A DNA stretch of 64,000 nt from Phorcus lineatus. Lineage: Eukaryota; Mollusca; Gastropoda; Trochida; Trochidae. The DNA is taken from NCBI GenBank assembly GCA_921293015.1, contig OV121089.1, forward strand, positions 43,161,220-43,225,219, given 5' to 3'. The notes below the pieces were generated by a model. That model was not told the DNA's origin, did no database searches, and saw only the letters and a list, made by a program, of their open reading frames with translations. Shown piece after piece: positions 1 through 12,500 of the stretch. Numbering within the stretch: position 1 is the first letter of the stretch; every line of letters begins with the position of its first letter. The position numbers and the translations under genes were made by a program.

Positions 1-98
1 TGTTATTCACATCCTGCGAGAGCTTTTGTAAATTGTTACGTTTGTAAGTTGTCAGGGATTCATTGTGGTTCACATCCTGCGGGTGCCTTCTCTTGCAG

Positions 99-2674
99 AC
101 TGTGGGCCTGCACCTCTTCATGGCAGCCGATGTGCTGACAGGGACAAATTCACTGGCTAAAAATAACTGCAGGATTCATCAGAGGTTTGCGAAGGAGGGC
201 TATGCATCGAAGTTGCTTTTTACAGGTACCAGAAAGTGTTATTTTAGTATGAAATATATTTTGAAGTTAAAGTTTGGCTGTTTGCTTGATGGTGTGACCT
301 TTCTTTACATCGGAGTTTTTTCAATATGGCGACAGCAAGAGATAATTACTCACCACAAGCAGATTTCAACCTGCCCTCCCTCCAAGTTGTCTTACTGGCT
401 TGTGGTTCGGCTTTAATGTATGTTACTCGCAATGGGAGATTCATTCTTCAGCTTTTATAATTCAGCTAATGTAAAATCACTGCATGTTGACTATCTATAT
501 CATATACCTCCATTTCTGTAGCTGTAGTGTAAAGTCAACGCATGACTTCTTAGGCGTTCAGGCCAATTAAAATTTTGCCAACCTTTATATTACTCTTGTT
601 TCTATATTGAGTAATTCTAGTTAACGTTAAAACTGCACATTGACTTTGTTTGTTCAAGAATATTTGAACTCTTTACTTCCTGAATTGATAAGTGCTGAAA
701 AGTTCCTATATTTCATTTATATTGTAACCCATGACAGGGATGAGATACAGAGTAACTCAGTTACGTAAAAAAATCTTGAAAAGTTGTAGAATCTGGTATT
801 TCTGACGTTTGAAGTGACATAGAATAAATTTCATAAACTTTTATTCACTTTTGTCTGACAATGTTTCATATTCAATGAAATTGAGCAAAAGCCTTATGTT
901 TGTCCAGGTTAAGAGATGAAAAGTTACATTCACATGTTTACTAGTTCTTCAACACTATCAAGTCCAACTCATCTTCATCTTTTTGTCTGCTGTGAATAAG
1001 TTTCTTAAATTTTGATGGAATGTGCAATACGTATTAAAAAGTGTCCAATTTTCCATTCAAAATACACGACCTTAATCTTCACTCATTATACTGAACCAGT
1101 GGTCATTCTCGGTTCTTTTTACAATTAATAGAAATATTCCAATACATAGTTTCTCTCTGCCGCAGATTGCAAACTGAACGGAATTGCTAACAGTGGTAAT
1201 GTGTGGTTCTACAGCATTCAGGGCGTCTTCAAGACAGTCTTTGAGTACCAGACAAGTGATGTGCAGAGAGACTGTCTTCTCAAACTTAGAGTGAGATGAT
1301 TTTTATTTCCTTTTTTTTCTCTGTTCATGATTGAACTACTTTGGTAAAATACTTTGAATATCATCAAACTAAGAAAAAGATAATTGTACCAAGTTTATGG
1401 ATTCTCAATGTTAGAATACTGAAGTTTCGAGTTTATAGGATTGTTCCACAATTTGAAATAACCTACTGTGGCCTGCTGATGGAGCTCAGGTGATTATCGT
1501 GTGTGGAAGTAATGAGCTTTGATATAAATAGGGCCAGGGAATGAAACATAAGTGTGTGATAAACGAGAAGATCCTCTGTCAAAAACTCAAAAGAAGGATT
1601 CTGTGATATGTGATATTTCAAGATAAGTGTCTTTTATATATATTTTACAATTCAGGTTGATGCTGGAAAATATCTTATTAAAGCATATCCCAAGCTATTG
1701 CTGATAAGTTGTTGTTAGACCTGTATTATCATTTAAACTATTTCAAGCTTTGCTGTTAAGTTGTTGTGAGACCTACATTTTCACTTAAAATATTTCAAGC
1801 TCTGCTGTTGTTTAGTCATTGTTTCAAATGTCATCAAGTTCACCTTGCAATGTTCTTTCAGGACCTATGGTTAGGAAGCTATCCTGATGAAAGAATCCCA
1901 GAAACTATGTCCCTTGCTCTAAACAACAGTGGTTTGGTCTCTGCTGGTTTGTCAGATCGAGAGTTGCAGGAAAAACTAAATGCATTCCAAGCCAGAGTAT
2001 CCACAACACTATTTCACAAAGACTTTGAAGAGTCGAGCTTGTCTACACTTGCTGTTGAACAGTGTCTGAATCATGTGATGCAACTCCAAACCAGGTATCC
2101 TGGAGAAACTGAACTTACTGTTGTCACACAGGTTCTTGAATTCTTAAAACTGGAACTAGACTTTTACAACGAATCACCGTCCAATTGCTTTCCATTTGAC
2201 CTCTTTAACGCTTACAGGTCATCGCTAGAAGATACAACACTTAGACATGAACTCATGACTTGTGATTTCAATATTCCTGTAAGGAAACACTTCGCTCTGT
2301 GCGCTGTTGCTGATTGGCTGGGACAAGAGTTTCACAGCTTAGAACGGGTTATCGCAACTCGCGTTGAGGCTTTCAAAGAAGACCATATTAATTGTATCGA
2401 TAATCTTCCTCCAGCTGAATCTATTGTCACAACCTTGTTTCCATGTGCAATGAAACGATTACTGAGCAAGTGGACGGGCTTGAGTAGGCTTCATAACGCT
2501 GACTGTTTGAATCAGGACCACAACTATAGTCCACCAGAGAAAAAGACGAAGAAAAATTCAGAGCAGACAAGAAATCTTTTTCCTCTTATTCAGCTCATTC
2601 TTGAATTTGCGAACAATGCATTGGTGTCCGGGACTGCTCATGTGGTGTTTTCCAGACTCAGATATGCAGTCTAG
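99..2674 (+). CDS. 3' part of an unrecognised multi-exon gene (last three coding exons)
   Basis: Three exons join in frame: 99-225, 1166-1290 and 1862-2674. Each internal boundary has AG before and GT after it, and the phases fit (1, then 0). They encode the last 354 residues of a protein whose start lies left of the window. The product is mostly alpha-helical and soluble by eye, with no signal peptide or membrane segment. A basic, Lys-rich patch (PPEKKTKK) lies about 40 residues before the end, followed by a conserved-looking tail (LILEFANNALVSGTAHVVF). I do not recognise the family with confidence. A homologue of the uncharacterised vertebrate protein C12orf56 is a guess from general resemblance only. 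No function is proposed. The stop at 2672-2674 is followed by a good poly(A) signal, so this is the true 3' end. Confidence 0.75.
1706..1809 (+). repeat. 52-bp imperfect tandem duplication in an intron
   Basis: A 52-bp segment beginning aagttgttg(t/g)(t/g)agacc occurs twice in a row, at 1706 and 1758, just upstream of the last exon's 3' splice site. The copies differ at several positions. This looks like a local slippage duplication. Confidence 0.6.
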
Positions 2675-2840
2675 CGGAATTGTTACACCTGGTGTTCGTT
2701 TCTTGGAGTTTATTTGTATTGCGCTCACTGTGGTGTCAATCACACCAAGGATACTTTATCTGTGTAAAGTCATCTGGTTAACTGATGTCTTTGTCCATAC
2801 CTTGAAAGTTTAATTGAGGGATTGGGCAGAGCAAAAATGA

Positions 2841-2846
2841 AATAAA
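2841..2846 (+). promoter_or_regulatory. Poly(A) signal of the 5'-truncated gene
   Basis: An AATAAA hexamer lies about 170 nt after the stop codon at 2674. It is the first canonical signal downstream in this orientation. Confidence 0.6.
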
Positions 2847-5800
2847 AAAAAAGATGCAACATTTTCTGTAGTAAAAACTGAATGTCACCTAATCTTTACT
2901 CAACAGAATAAGTTAGGGACCACTTTGATATTCAATATAAACATATTCCATAGTTTGCTTTTAATAATTGATAAGATACATAAATACTAAATATTAGGGT
3001 GGTCCTTAACTTATGTTGTTCAGTACTTACATACTTTCAAGTAAAAGGCAAATGTTATTGATGCCACTTATGGCTGAAATATTGCCCAAGCAGCATTGGA
3101 CACACTCAATCACTCAAATGTTATTGATATCAACTTCTTTATTGTCAATTAAAACGTTTCTGGACGCTTTCTTAATCTTTGGGTTGACAAAGGGGCAAGA
3201 ATTAGCTCTGAAATGTTGTACCTAACGAAAAAGAAGTAGTTAAATAACATTTGCAGTTTACTTGAATACATCTCTTAAGAATGGACCTTTTTATATATAT
3301 CAATAACCTGTGTTTTCAAATTCCATTTATTTATTTTTAAAACATATGAACAAGAAAGTAAACCAACTTCTGTACTTCAATCAGTTTTGACCAAATTTAC
3401 ATGTCAAAACAAATGATAAAATTGTTGACATCAAAATTTTCAAATGAATATATAATTATGTATTGAAATCAGTATGTCAAACCTTGTTACTTATGACCTT
3501 GTTGAGTTTGTAATCAACTAGCTTCACATTGTTTGGAAGCTTAGGGTGAATAACTGTTAATATTTGTTGAATAAAGTATATTTATAAGCTAGTGTTATTT
3601 AATGTGCTCATTATATATTTTTCCCAGAAGAAAGATGTTCTATATCAATAAAAACCGCCTTCATTGTTTTTCAACAAAAAATGCCAAAAATGCCCATCAA
3701 ATAATACCTACAAGTGTTTTCAAAATGAAAATTTTGAAATTTTAATTTATGCAAATTTTTAATTTTTTTTTTGCTCTTTCTTTGTATAAAATATTCTGCT
3801 ATTTTCATGTTTTAATTTCACCTTTCGTTTTTAATATTTCATAATAATTTTTTCAAACATAACATTTTGTCTCTTCCTGTGATTATTTGCATTTATAGAA
3901 GTAATATTCAGATGTATATTTAGAAATCGGCAATTGAGTTGACTGAAACAGCAGAGTATACCTTGAAGGATATTACTCTTAGGAGACAGTACTTTTGACT
4001 TATTTCCTATCAAGCAATCTATTATGCAACTATCAAGTCTAATCACTATTAGTTGTGGATAGTTATAACTTGCCCGATACATGGCATTGCATTTTCAAAG
4101 AAGGAGTGTAGGCCTATGCCTTCAGGCAGTTTAAATATTTACTATCTATTTGTTCAGAACGCTGTGAAATCTCCAGGAAATGATGCATAAAATAGCATTT
4201 TAGACAAACATTGACACCACAACTATTGAAGAGCTTCAGCAAATAGTGTTTAAAGATTTTAGTTGTTACAAATACATAGGGTGATAAATAAAAAATCTTA
4301 CGCTTTGATAGCATGAATAGACTGTCAAAAAGTATGATTCTGAGATAAGAAAAACAAGCAACACTTAAATTTATTTTTATGTTTATTTCATGTTCACAGG
4401 CACATGTGCAAGCCTTTGGGTAGTCAATATGAAGACATGCTTGGCAAAACACCAAGTAGTTGGCAAAATGAAGTAGAAATATGGTCACAAGGGACACGAT
4501 TCTTGCAGAGATATTTGTAATTGATGATAAACCTCCTATTCCAATGCCTGCTATTTTGCTTTTAACTTTTATACCAAGCATTAATGAAGCACCACTTTAA
4601 CTGTATATTTCTAACAAATGTATTCAAACTTCTTTATAACTTTAGTAAACATTTTTAATTCACACACTACATGAAAAAAGCAAAGCTCACAAGGGGAACA
4701 AAACCCTTTGATGACCAAATAATGTTGTAAAGCTTACTAGATGGCCAGTACTAAAGGGTTTGTCATAAACTTGACTCTTTTATAGAAAGAAGTCGATAAC
4801 CCTTGAAATGCAAACCAACTGTTTGCTGATTCTAGCAACTCTCAAACTTGAAGCCTATCAAAAACAATTTTGAAGTTATCACTCATTGGTTAATAAAGAT
4901 GCTTGAAAATAAATATCTGCAGAATTTGCAACTTACTATTTAACTCAGAGCAAAAACTAGGCGAGGTTGGGTTTTAACAACACTATCAAGAGCCCTCAAT
5001 ACTATGCATTGAGGTGAAACTTGCGTGCATCAGTTTTAACTAGCTAAACCATGGGTTGTACTGCACGCATTACAACCAAAGCTTACTGCCACTAGAACAA
5101 AAACTGATTTCTTGTCGTACCCAAGTATTCCAGTACAATGAATAAGATGGGCGCTACATATGAAACTGAAGATATCCTGTAGATTTCAATAGGTTTAATA
5201 TGTTATTTATAAACACCTGGAAAAAAGTATTATAACACCTGCATTTTCACTGACTGTCGTCATGCATATTAATGACATTTGACTAACAAAGATCCAATTC
5301 ATGTAAAAGAAATTCTTAACTGACTCCAGCTGATTACAGGAGACCCAGAATCAAGAAGTAAAGTCATTATTTGGAGCAACCTTATAAAAATAAAAGGTCA
5401 CAAACGTATCCTCCTGTACTGAACAAGATGCTGAACTGCCCAAGACCGTTGCTTCAATTTTGTTGTGGTGATGCATTTGTCATAAGAGTTATGAATATAA
5501 CTGGAAACCTCTGTGTTCAGGTCATATAGAAAGGTCTAAAGAAAAAGGTTGGTGTTACAATACTTTCTCCCAGGTGTATATTACAAAGGAAACCACTTGC
5601 ACTGCTTAGCCACTGGGGGATTTAAGTTTTGCAAATTCATTATTTTTTCTGTTAGACTGCTTTTCGTAAAAAGAACTTTGGGTGTACATTTCAAGGGTTC
5701 AAATACAATTTTATTAACATCTTGCTCATTCATCTGCAACTAGTTTTGTGAAATTGATATCACCAACAACATACTCATCCTCATCGATCATCATCACCAT

Positions 5801-6552
5801 CATCATCATCACATAGCACTTGTAGCAATACTTCATTATATATACACAAGTCTGTCTTTGTTCACATACTAGACCAACCTCATTTATACATATCACACAA
5901 ACAATTCAAAATATGTTCTATCTTTAAAAAAATGTACCATACACTATCAAATGAAAACAAACGAGCACATTCCATTTTACTTTGTCCGAAACTTGTAATG
6001 GATCAAATGGACTTCCAACTAATTAAAATAGCCTTTTTTTAATCATCCTTTTGATCACTTTCAATATAGTCTTGTTTCAAATTTACCATACAGCTAGAAG
6101 TCTTTGTTTGTAATTTCTGACAAAAATCATGGTGTTGATAACTTACGGATAACAGATGTGTAACCTTTAATATTCTGAACTGCATCATCATTTTAATTGT
6201 CTACAAATTCGTAATCATCAAAGGTTAATAATACTGTTGAGATGATTTTTAATCTGTGTATGCGTCACTATTCTTAAAATATTTTCTTCTGTATACATCA
6301 CTTTACAGAACAACACAAAAAGTCTCAAGTTGTTAGATAATCACTATAGTAGTTTTCCTAATAAGATTCTCTCTACCTTGTCTAGATTCCAAAACAAAGG
6401 TTCTTACACCACATGATATGTCATTCAGCCAAGTTAAACACTTCCCTGATGTTGTTCTACACGTTACAAACAGGCAGTAAATTTCTAAACTTAATGCCCT
6501 TATTTTCCTCTAAATAAACTGTACACTGTTGAGGTAAAAAATAAATAACAGC
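2847..6552. other. Intergenic space between two convergent genes
   Basis: AT-rich sequence between the 3' end of the + strand gene and the stop codon of SFSWAP on the - strand. Reading frames here are short and have no recognisable domain. Part of the right side is probably the SFSWAP 3' UTR: the first canonical AATAAA on the - strand is at 5709-5714, about 840 nt past the stop. A short (CAT)n run lies near 5785-5812. Nothing else is identifiable. Confidence 0.5.
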
Positions 6553-9500
6553 CTAGGGGTCGTCAAAACCTTCTTCTTTAAGAACTTGATCCCTGGATGC
6601 TTTAAGCAAAGCCCTGACTCGAGACAGTAAATGCTGAAAAAGAAAAAAAAGTTAAAAGTGTGCTAAAGGAATATTAAAATTTTCTTCTTTTCAAGCCTTT
6701 TTTTTGGTAATTGATGATGAAGCTACTGAATTAGACCATTCTGAAATTGTTTAAAATGGATTCTTTTGGTTATCAAATTAAACAAATTCTTGTAAAAGCC
6801 TGTAATGTAGGCCAATCAACACTGATAATCTTCTACTTCACACTTAAAAAGCTTTAGTAAATTGGAAGCATGCAAGTTGTCCCCTCTTGTGACTCCATGT
6901 AACAATGTTAGTTTTCTGAAAGTTATAGCTTCCTATGCAAATTAATTTGAAGAAAAGATCATAAAGTGATGTAATACCAGCCAGAGTGTGGGAAGGTTTG
7001 AGACAATGAACATAGAAGTATTCTTGCTGCTTGCTACAATCGAATTAACTTGGTGCCAATGTTTGGTACAGTGAAAAGGTGATTTATGTCCCCCAACTAC
7101 AGTTTTGTTTTACCTTGGACACCTCCTTAGGTTTGCCATCTGCGTCCAAGGCCGGAGATCCTCGTCCACTGCTAGACTGCTCTGGGTCCAACATCACATT
7201 GGGGCTGGACGATAGAAGATACATAGTTATCATCCAAAACTGTGTTCCACAGGAGATAGTGCTTGTGGAAGATCAAGCGATATATCCTAGGAGATATCGT
7301 TTAGACAGTAGATTTTGAACAATGCCCTATTACAGTCAAGTTCATGACATCACAATTGTTTCTCACAATGCTATGACATCACCGCTCTGAGAGTCTTAGA
7401 GTAGTGCAGTGTTCAGAAATATACATTTTTCGAGGAATCGAAATGAAAAATGATTTTGGATGATAAATAGAATCTCACCCTCGTGTCTCCTGATATCAAA
7501 TATATCAACACTCGTTGATAAAAGTAACTTGTAACTTTTATCAACTCATGTTGATATATTTAATATCAGAGGACACTTGGGTGAGATTCTCTATTTACCA
7601 TGCTTTTTTCCTGCATTACACTTACAGTACAATTGTCTCTGTTTTAGACACATTCCATAGCGTATGTAACTTACTCTTCATTGTCACTCTCAGATGGTTA
7701 AAGCTTCCCAAATTAGTCATCCTTGCTTCCCATCTGTTATTGTTTTCTGTTACATTAAGTTTGCTCTGTGAGTGTTCATCCTCAAATCTCCCCATATTTA
7801 TAAGCCAGTCGTATTTGCAACAGAGAGATGGAGACAGAACAACCCCTTTAAAAAGATATCAAATCTGAAATACAAAACCACATTTGCCAAGAAACCTGCA
7901 CACAGGATGTCTACCTTTGGGTCATAAGTTTTTGAGATGTCACATTCTTAATCATCTAATCCCCTTGTATGCCACAATTATGTAAAAAGTACTTACGAGT
8001 GAGATTTCTCCTCGCTGAGGGGTAGTGGAGGTAGAGGAGGGGCACTTGGCGGGGGAACAGGAGGCATGGGAGGAACATCGTCTTCATCATTGTCCTCGAT
8101 TTCTATCACTTCAATCTTGGACATGTCGACCTCTTGGCCCGCTCTCTGAACATGTGACCTTTCATTGACATTAGACCCTTCCTCATCACTTTCAGAGGAG
8201 CTCAAGTGACCGTCCGACTTATCATTATCAGATTCAGTTTCTTTAATTTCTTCCAAACCTTTGGATGATTGTTCGGATTTATTATTACCGTCATCAATTT
8301 TCTTTTCACTTTTCTCTTTGGTTTTGTCCTTGTCTTTGCTCTTGTGTTTATCTTTCTTCTTATCCTTCTTATCTCTATCTTTATCCTTGTCCTTTTTCTT
8401 CTTCTTTGGAGACCTGAACCACAACAGAAATGTTTTATGAAACCTTGCCAGAAATGCAGAAGGGGCTTTCAAGCTTCCTATTTTCAGGTCTGGATATGTT
8501 GAGTTTGTTTTTCTTTATAATTTAGCATAAACATCACAATCGTTTCATCTAATTTACACTACAAAAGATGTATATCCCTGTGTTAATCCTACAAGATCTA
8601 CCAGAAGAAAATAAATAAAATACCCAAAATCTTACAAGGCAACATTATAACATCATAAAAAAACCTTAAATTTCAAAGTTTCTCACCTATCAGACTTTTT
8701 ACTCTTTTTATGCTTTGAAGATGGAGTTCGAGACCTTGACCTCTTCTTACTTCTAGACGGAGACTTTGACCTTCTTTTCTTGTCTTGTGACCGAGACCTT
8801 TTCTTGGCTGGTGATCTACTTTTTCTTCTGGGTGATCTTGAGCGATCACGTGTTCTAGCGGTAAGAGACATGACTCTTCTAGGGGATCTTGACCGTGATC
8901 TCCGCCTCCCTAAATTCAACCTTGGAGGCGACCTTCGACTTGGTGATCTATAGAAAACCATAAAGATTATCCAGCAATCTGTTACTCTGATTTTAGTTTA
9001 AGCTGTAATTTGCTTACATGTGACTGGTAATTTCAGTGAAAACATTACTCAAACTAAATAACATGACTTGTTTGAAGTGACATACATGGTTTACTGACCT
9101 ACTTTAGTAAACTGTCATAAACCTTGAATGATTATCATGCCTGAGTCGGGCTATACTTTCTTTCATAGAAAATGACATAGAAATTACTTTTCAAACATAA
9201 ATAATGCATATATACAAAGTTCAAAAAACATTCAACAAGAAGCTTTTGCACTTGAAAACAATTCAGACTATGACAGCTTGATGAATAAACCAATATAGAA
9301 ATCACTTTAAGTGATGTGTAAACAAATAATGTCTTTGGCCTCAGGGCTATATATATAAAAAACGAAGGAGATATAAAATTATGTTTTTATTATTCAAAAG
9401 CAAATAACATAATACACCAGAATGAATGAAATTAAAAATGCGACAAACCTTCTTGAACTAAAAGCACTTGGTGGTGTAGGACTTCGCCTCCTCCGCCACG

Positions 9501-12500
9501 CATAAACCGGTGACCTTGACCTTGACCTATGTCGAGCTCTTGGCGACCGAGAACGTGACCTTTGCCTGGAGCGAGGTGACCTTGACCGAGATCGGATTGG
9601 CCAGGCCCTCCTGTACCGATCATACTCAACGTACTCGTCACGAGGCAGGCATCTCTCCTGACTAGAGCGGACACCAGGTGTAGAGGGCCTGCTGTTGCTG
9701 GGAGTACCTCTTGGGGACATGGAAGCACCTGCAGTGAAGTCACACAAAGTTCAGTGGCGCTAAATCAGTGTCTTACTTTCGCCATAAGACACAAATTCTA
9801 AGCATTTACAACTTCTTTATTGCAAGGGTTATGCATGACAGTTTACACGTCTTCATCAAAATGCTTAATCCATAGAACTTGTTTCTGAATCATTCATTCT
9901 ACTCCTTAATGCCTCGAAAGAAAAACAATGAGTGCAGTCCAAAACAGGTATTTGACATCATTTTGAGTATTGTTTTTCATCTCATCCTTCAGATTACTAA
10001 GGACGCAAAATAAAAAATGTTTGGTTTGATACATTATATTTTTTTCTTGAATCATATAAAAAAAAATTGTCCTAGATAGGGAGGGAGATATTGTGAAGAG
10101 GTCTCAAATGTGAAAAGTTTACGAATGCCAAGCTTATGGCCTTACGTGAATCAGGGAAGCCGTCCCTGGAAGATTCGTCGGTTGAGGTAGGTTTGGTACG
10201 GAGAAGGTTGATGAACATGGCTGCTTTGCGTTTCCGTTCTGCCTGGACCTGTTTCTCCTTGCTAGCTTGAGCAAGTTTCTCTCTTGCCGCATTTGCCAGT
10301 CTGTCCTTGAGCCTCTCTTCAGCTGAAAAAAATCCAAACTAGATATATGTCAAGGTCAAAGGAAGACAGAAAAGATTTATGTTTAACCATACCAATGACT
10401 TGTTCAATAATCAAATGTAAGGTTGTTTAGTATTCCTTATTAAAACTTGTGAACGGTCTCCGCTTTCTCTAAAATAATATGACAAGGCTTTATCCTCGAT
10501 ATTGTACATGAAGTATGGCCACACTGACAGTGAATCCATTGAAATTCATTGCTTGGAAATGTCTGCACTAAGTTGAAAACAAACAAGCAAAGACTCAAAT
10601 ACTTTTATCTATTGCATTGTAGTGTTTGGAAAAGTCCTTAACATTACAATTTATTGATTTATAAACTGTTGACATTTTTGTCACTTACCCAATTTCTTTT
10701 CATCAAGAGGAATGTCTGATTTGACCTCAGCTTTGACCTCTGCAATGACCTCTGAACTTTGAACTGGTTCTGACAGCACAGGAGAGCTTGAGGTAGTTTC
10801 TGTTATTCGATCTCGTTGACTGTCCGACTCTCCTTTAAGAACAATCATAGCGTATTGCCAGCGTTGTTATAAATGTGAGCAAGCCTACATAAGGGTCCCC
10901 TTTTCCAATTCCCAGTGCACCATTGCTTGCCACTTTATATACATGTCCATATTATTAAAAATAGGATGTTGTCAAAATCAGGTTCGTGTTTACCTGGTGC
11001 TGTTACATAGTATACATGTCTGTAATGATTGTTGATTAAATGAGGAGCTCTCTTCGGACAGACTGGGGTGAATCACAATTTGTTTAGAAACAATGCAAGA
11101 AGACATTAGAGATTGGGATTTTTTAAGTTCCTGGTCTTTGTACATTACTAAGTCTTTTCAACAAAGATTTCAGTACATCTCGAAATCTAGATAAACTGCA
11201 AAGATTGTAACTCAACGATAATTGAATGAATGAGAATACAAATAACAGTGTTTTGTACCCAAATTTTTATTCTGTTTAACAAAATGAAATGAGGAAACCT
11301 TAATGCAGGAGTAATAAATCAATGTTTACCTTCATTTTCATCCTCACTGCTCCCATAATCGAAGAGTGGTTTCTTGAGCTGAGTGACGCTTTCTGGTTCC
11401 TTGGTTCGTGTCTTGATGGAGAAGCAGACGGCTTTGTTTGCTGCCACCGCCGCTGCTTCCTCTTTCTCCAGACGCTCCTGCTCCACTTCCTTTAACATGT
11501 AACAATAACCGTGATAGAAGCTTCTTGTGATTGTGTTAACATAAAAACAGGAGAGGAAGTAGGATATCATCTTATTACTCTAACTTCACAAAGCTGTCCT
11601 CGCCTTACCTTCAGGAACATCTGTTTCTTGAAGTCATAGTAGGGGAAATGGACATGCCACGAGTGAAGAAACTGAAAGCGTTGGTCATTTTTGCTCTTCA
11701 CCACAATCTCAAACTCCTCTCCATTTTTCGCAACATACATTGCCATCCTATCAATGATTGGCTGAATGTCTGGAGGAGGAGGGACTATCTGATTTGGTGT
11801 TGATCTCCCTCTGGGGAAACAAAACCACAAGATGACATATTGTATTTGCTCAGCAGCAGTGAGTTGGCCATAATTATTAGGGATAAAAATAGAATACAAG
11901 AAAAAAAATGTCAATGACTCTTTATCTTTAATTAAAGGTTTCTTGTTCAATAAAAGACTTAATTCTAAGTGATTTAGCAACATTCAAATCATAAAACACT
12001 CAAAATCTGTCTTTAATTGTTTATGAAAACATGAGAAGCTTTCCTTTTTTTTTAAATATTAGGTACGACAATGCCACACTAACAAAACGAAGAATCACCA
12101 GCAACGCAATTTATCACAACTCTCCAGCTCACCCCGGATCATCTTCCTCCTTGACATGCTTGAACTCACAGCCCTGGGAGAAGGGTATCTCTGTTTGGGG
12201 TAGCACGACCGGCTCTGTGCCAGGGGGTGGGGGGAGACCAGGATGGGCTGGGTTATAGGCTGGCCTGGTCACAAAGGGAGGCAGAGGGGGCGGGGCTAGA
12301 GGAGGTGTGTCCCTGCTGCTCCCACTTTGAGATGTTGTTCTGGAATAAAAAATATCTTATTAAACTAATCATTTGTAAGCTGTAACCACTAAAACTGTTA
12401 CTTGGATTTTTAAAGAAAAAGGCTGATTCATGCAATGCAATTAGTAGTTGATTGATCAAATGCAAATAATATTTAGCTGCTGAATTATGTCTGTCAAACA

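Noticed and set aside
4114-4581. 155-residue open frame on the - strand
   Set aside because: AT-rich, no domain, low-complexity hydrophobic composition, and located between two convergent gene ends without splice or promoter context.
8269-8502. Hydrophobic 77-residue frame on the + strand
   Set aside because: Antisense shadow of the Lys/Asp-rich SFSWAP exon 15.
10134-10337. 67-residue frame on the - strand over SFSWAP exon 12
   Set aside because: Wrong frame. The spliced SFSWAP frame ([13 protein letters not shown]) is the one that matches the family.
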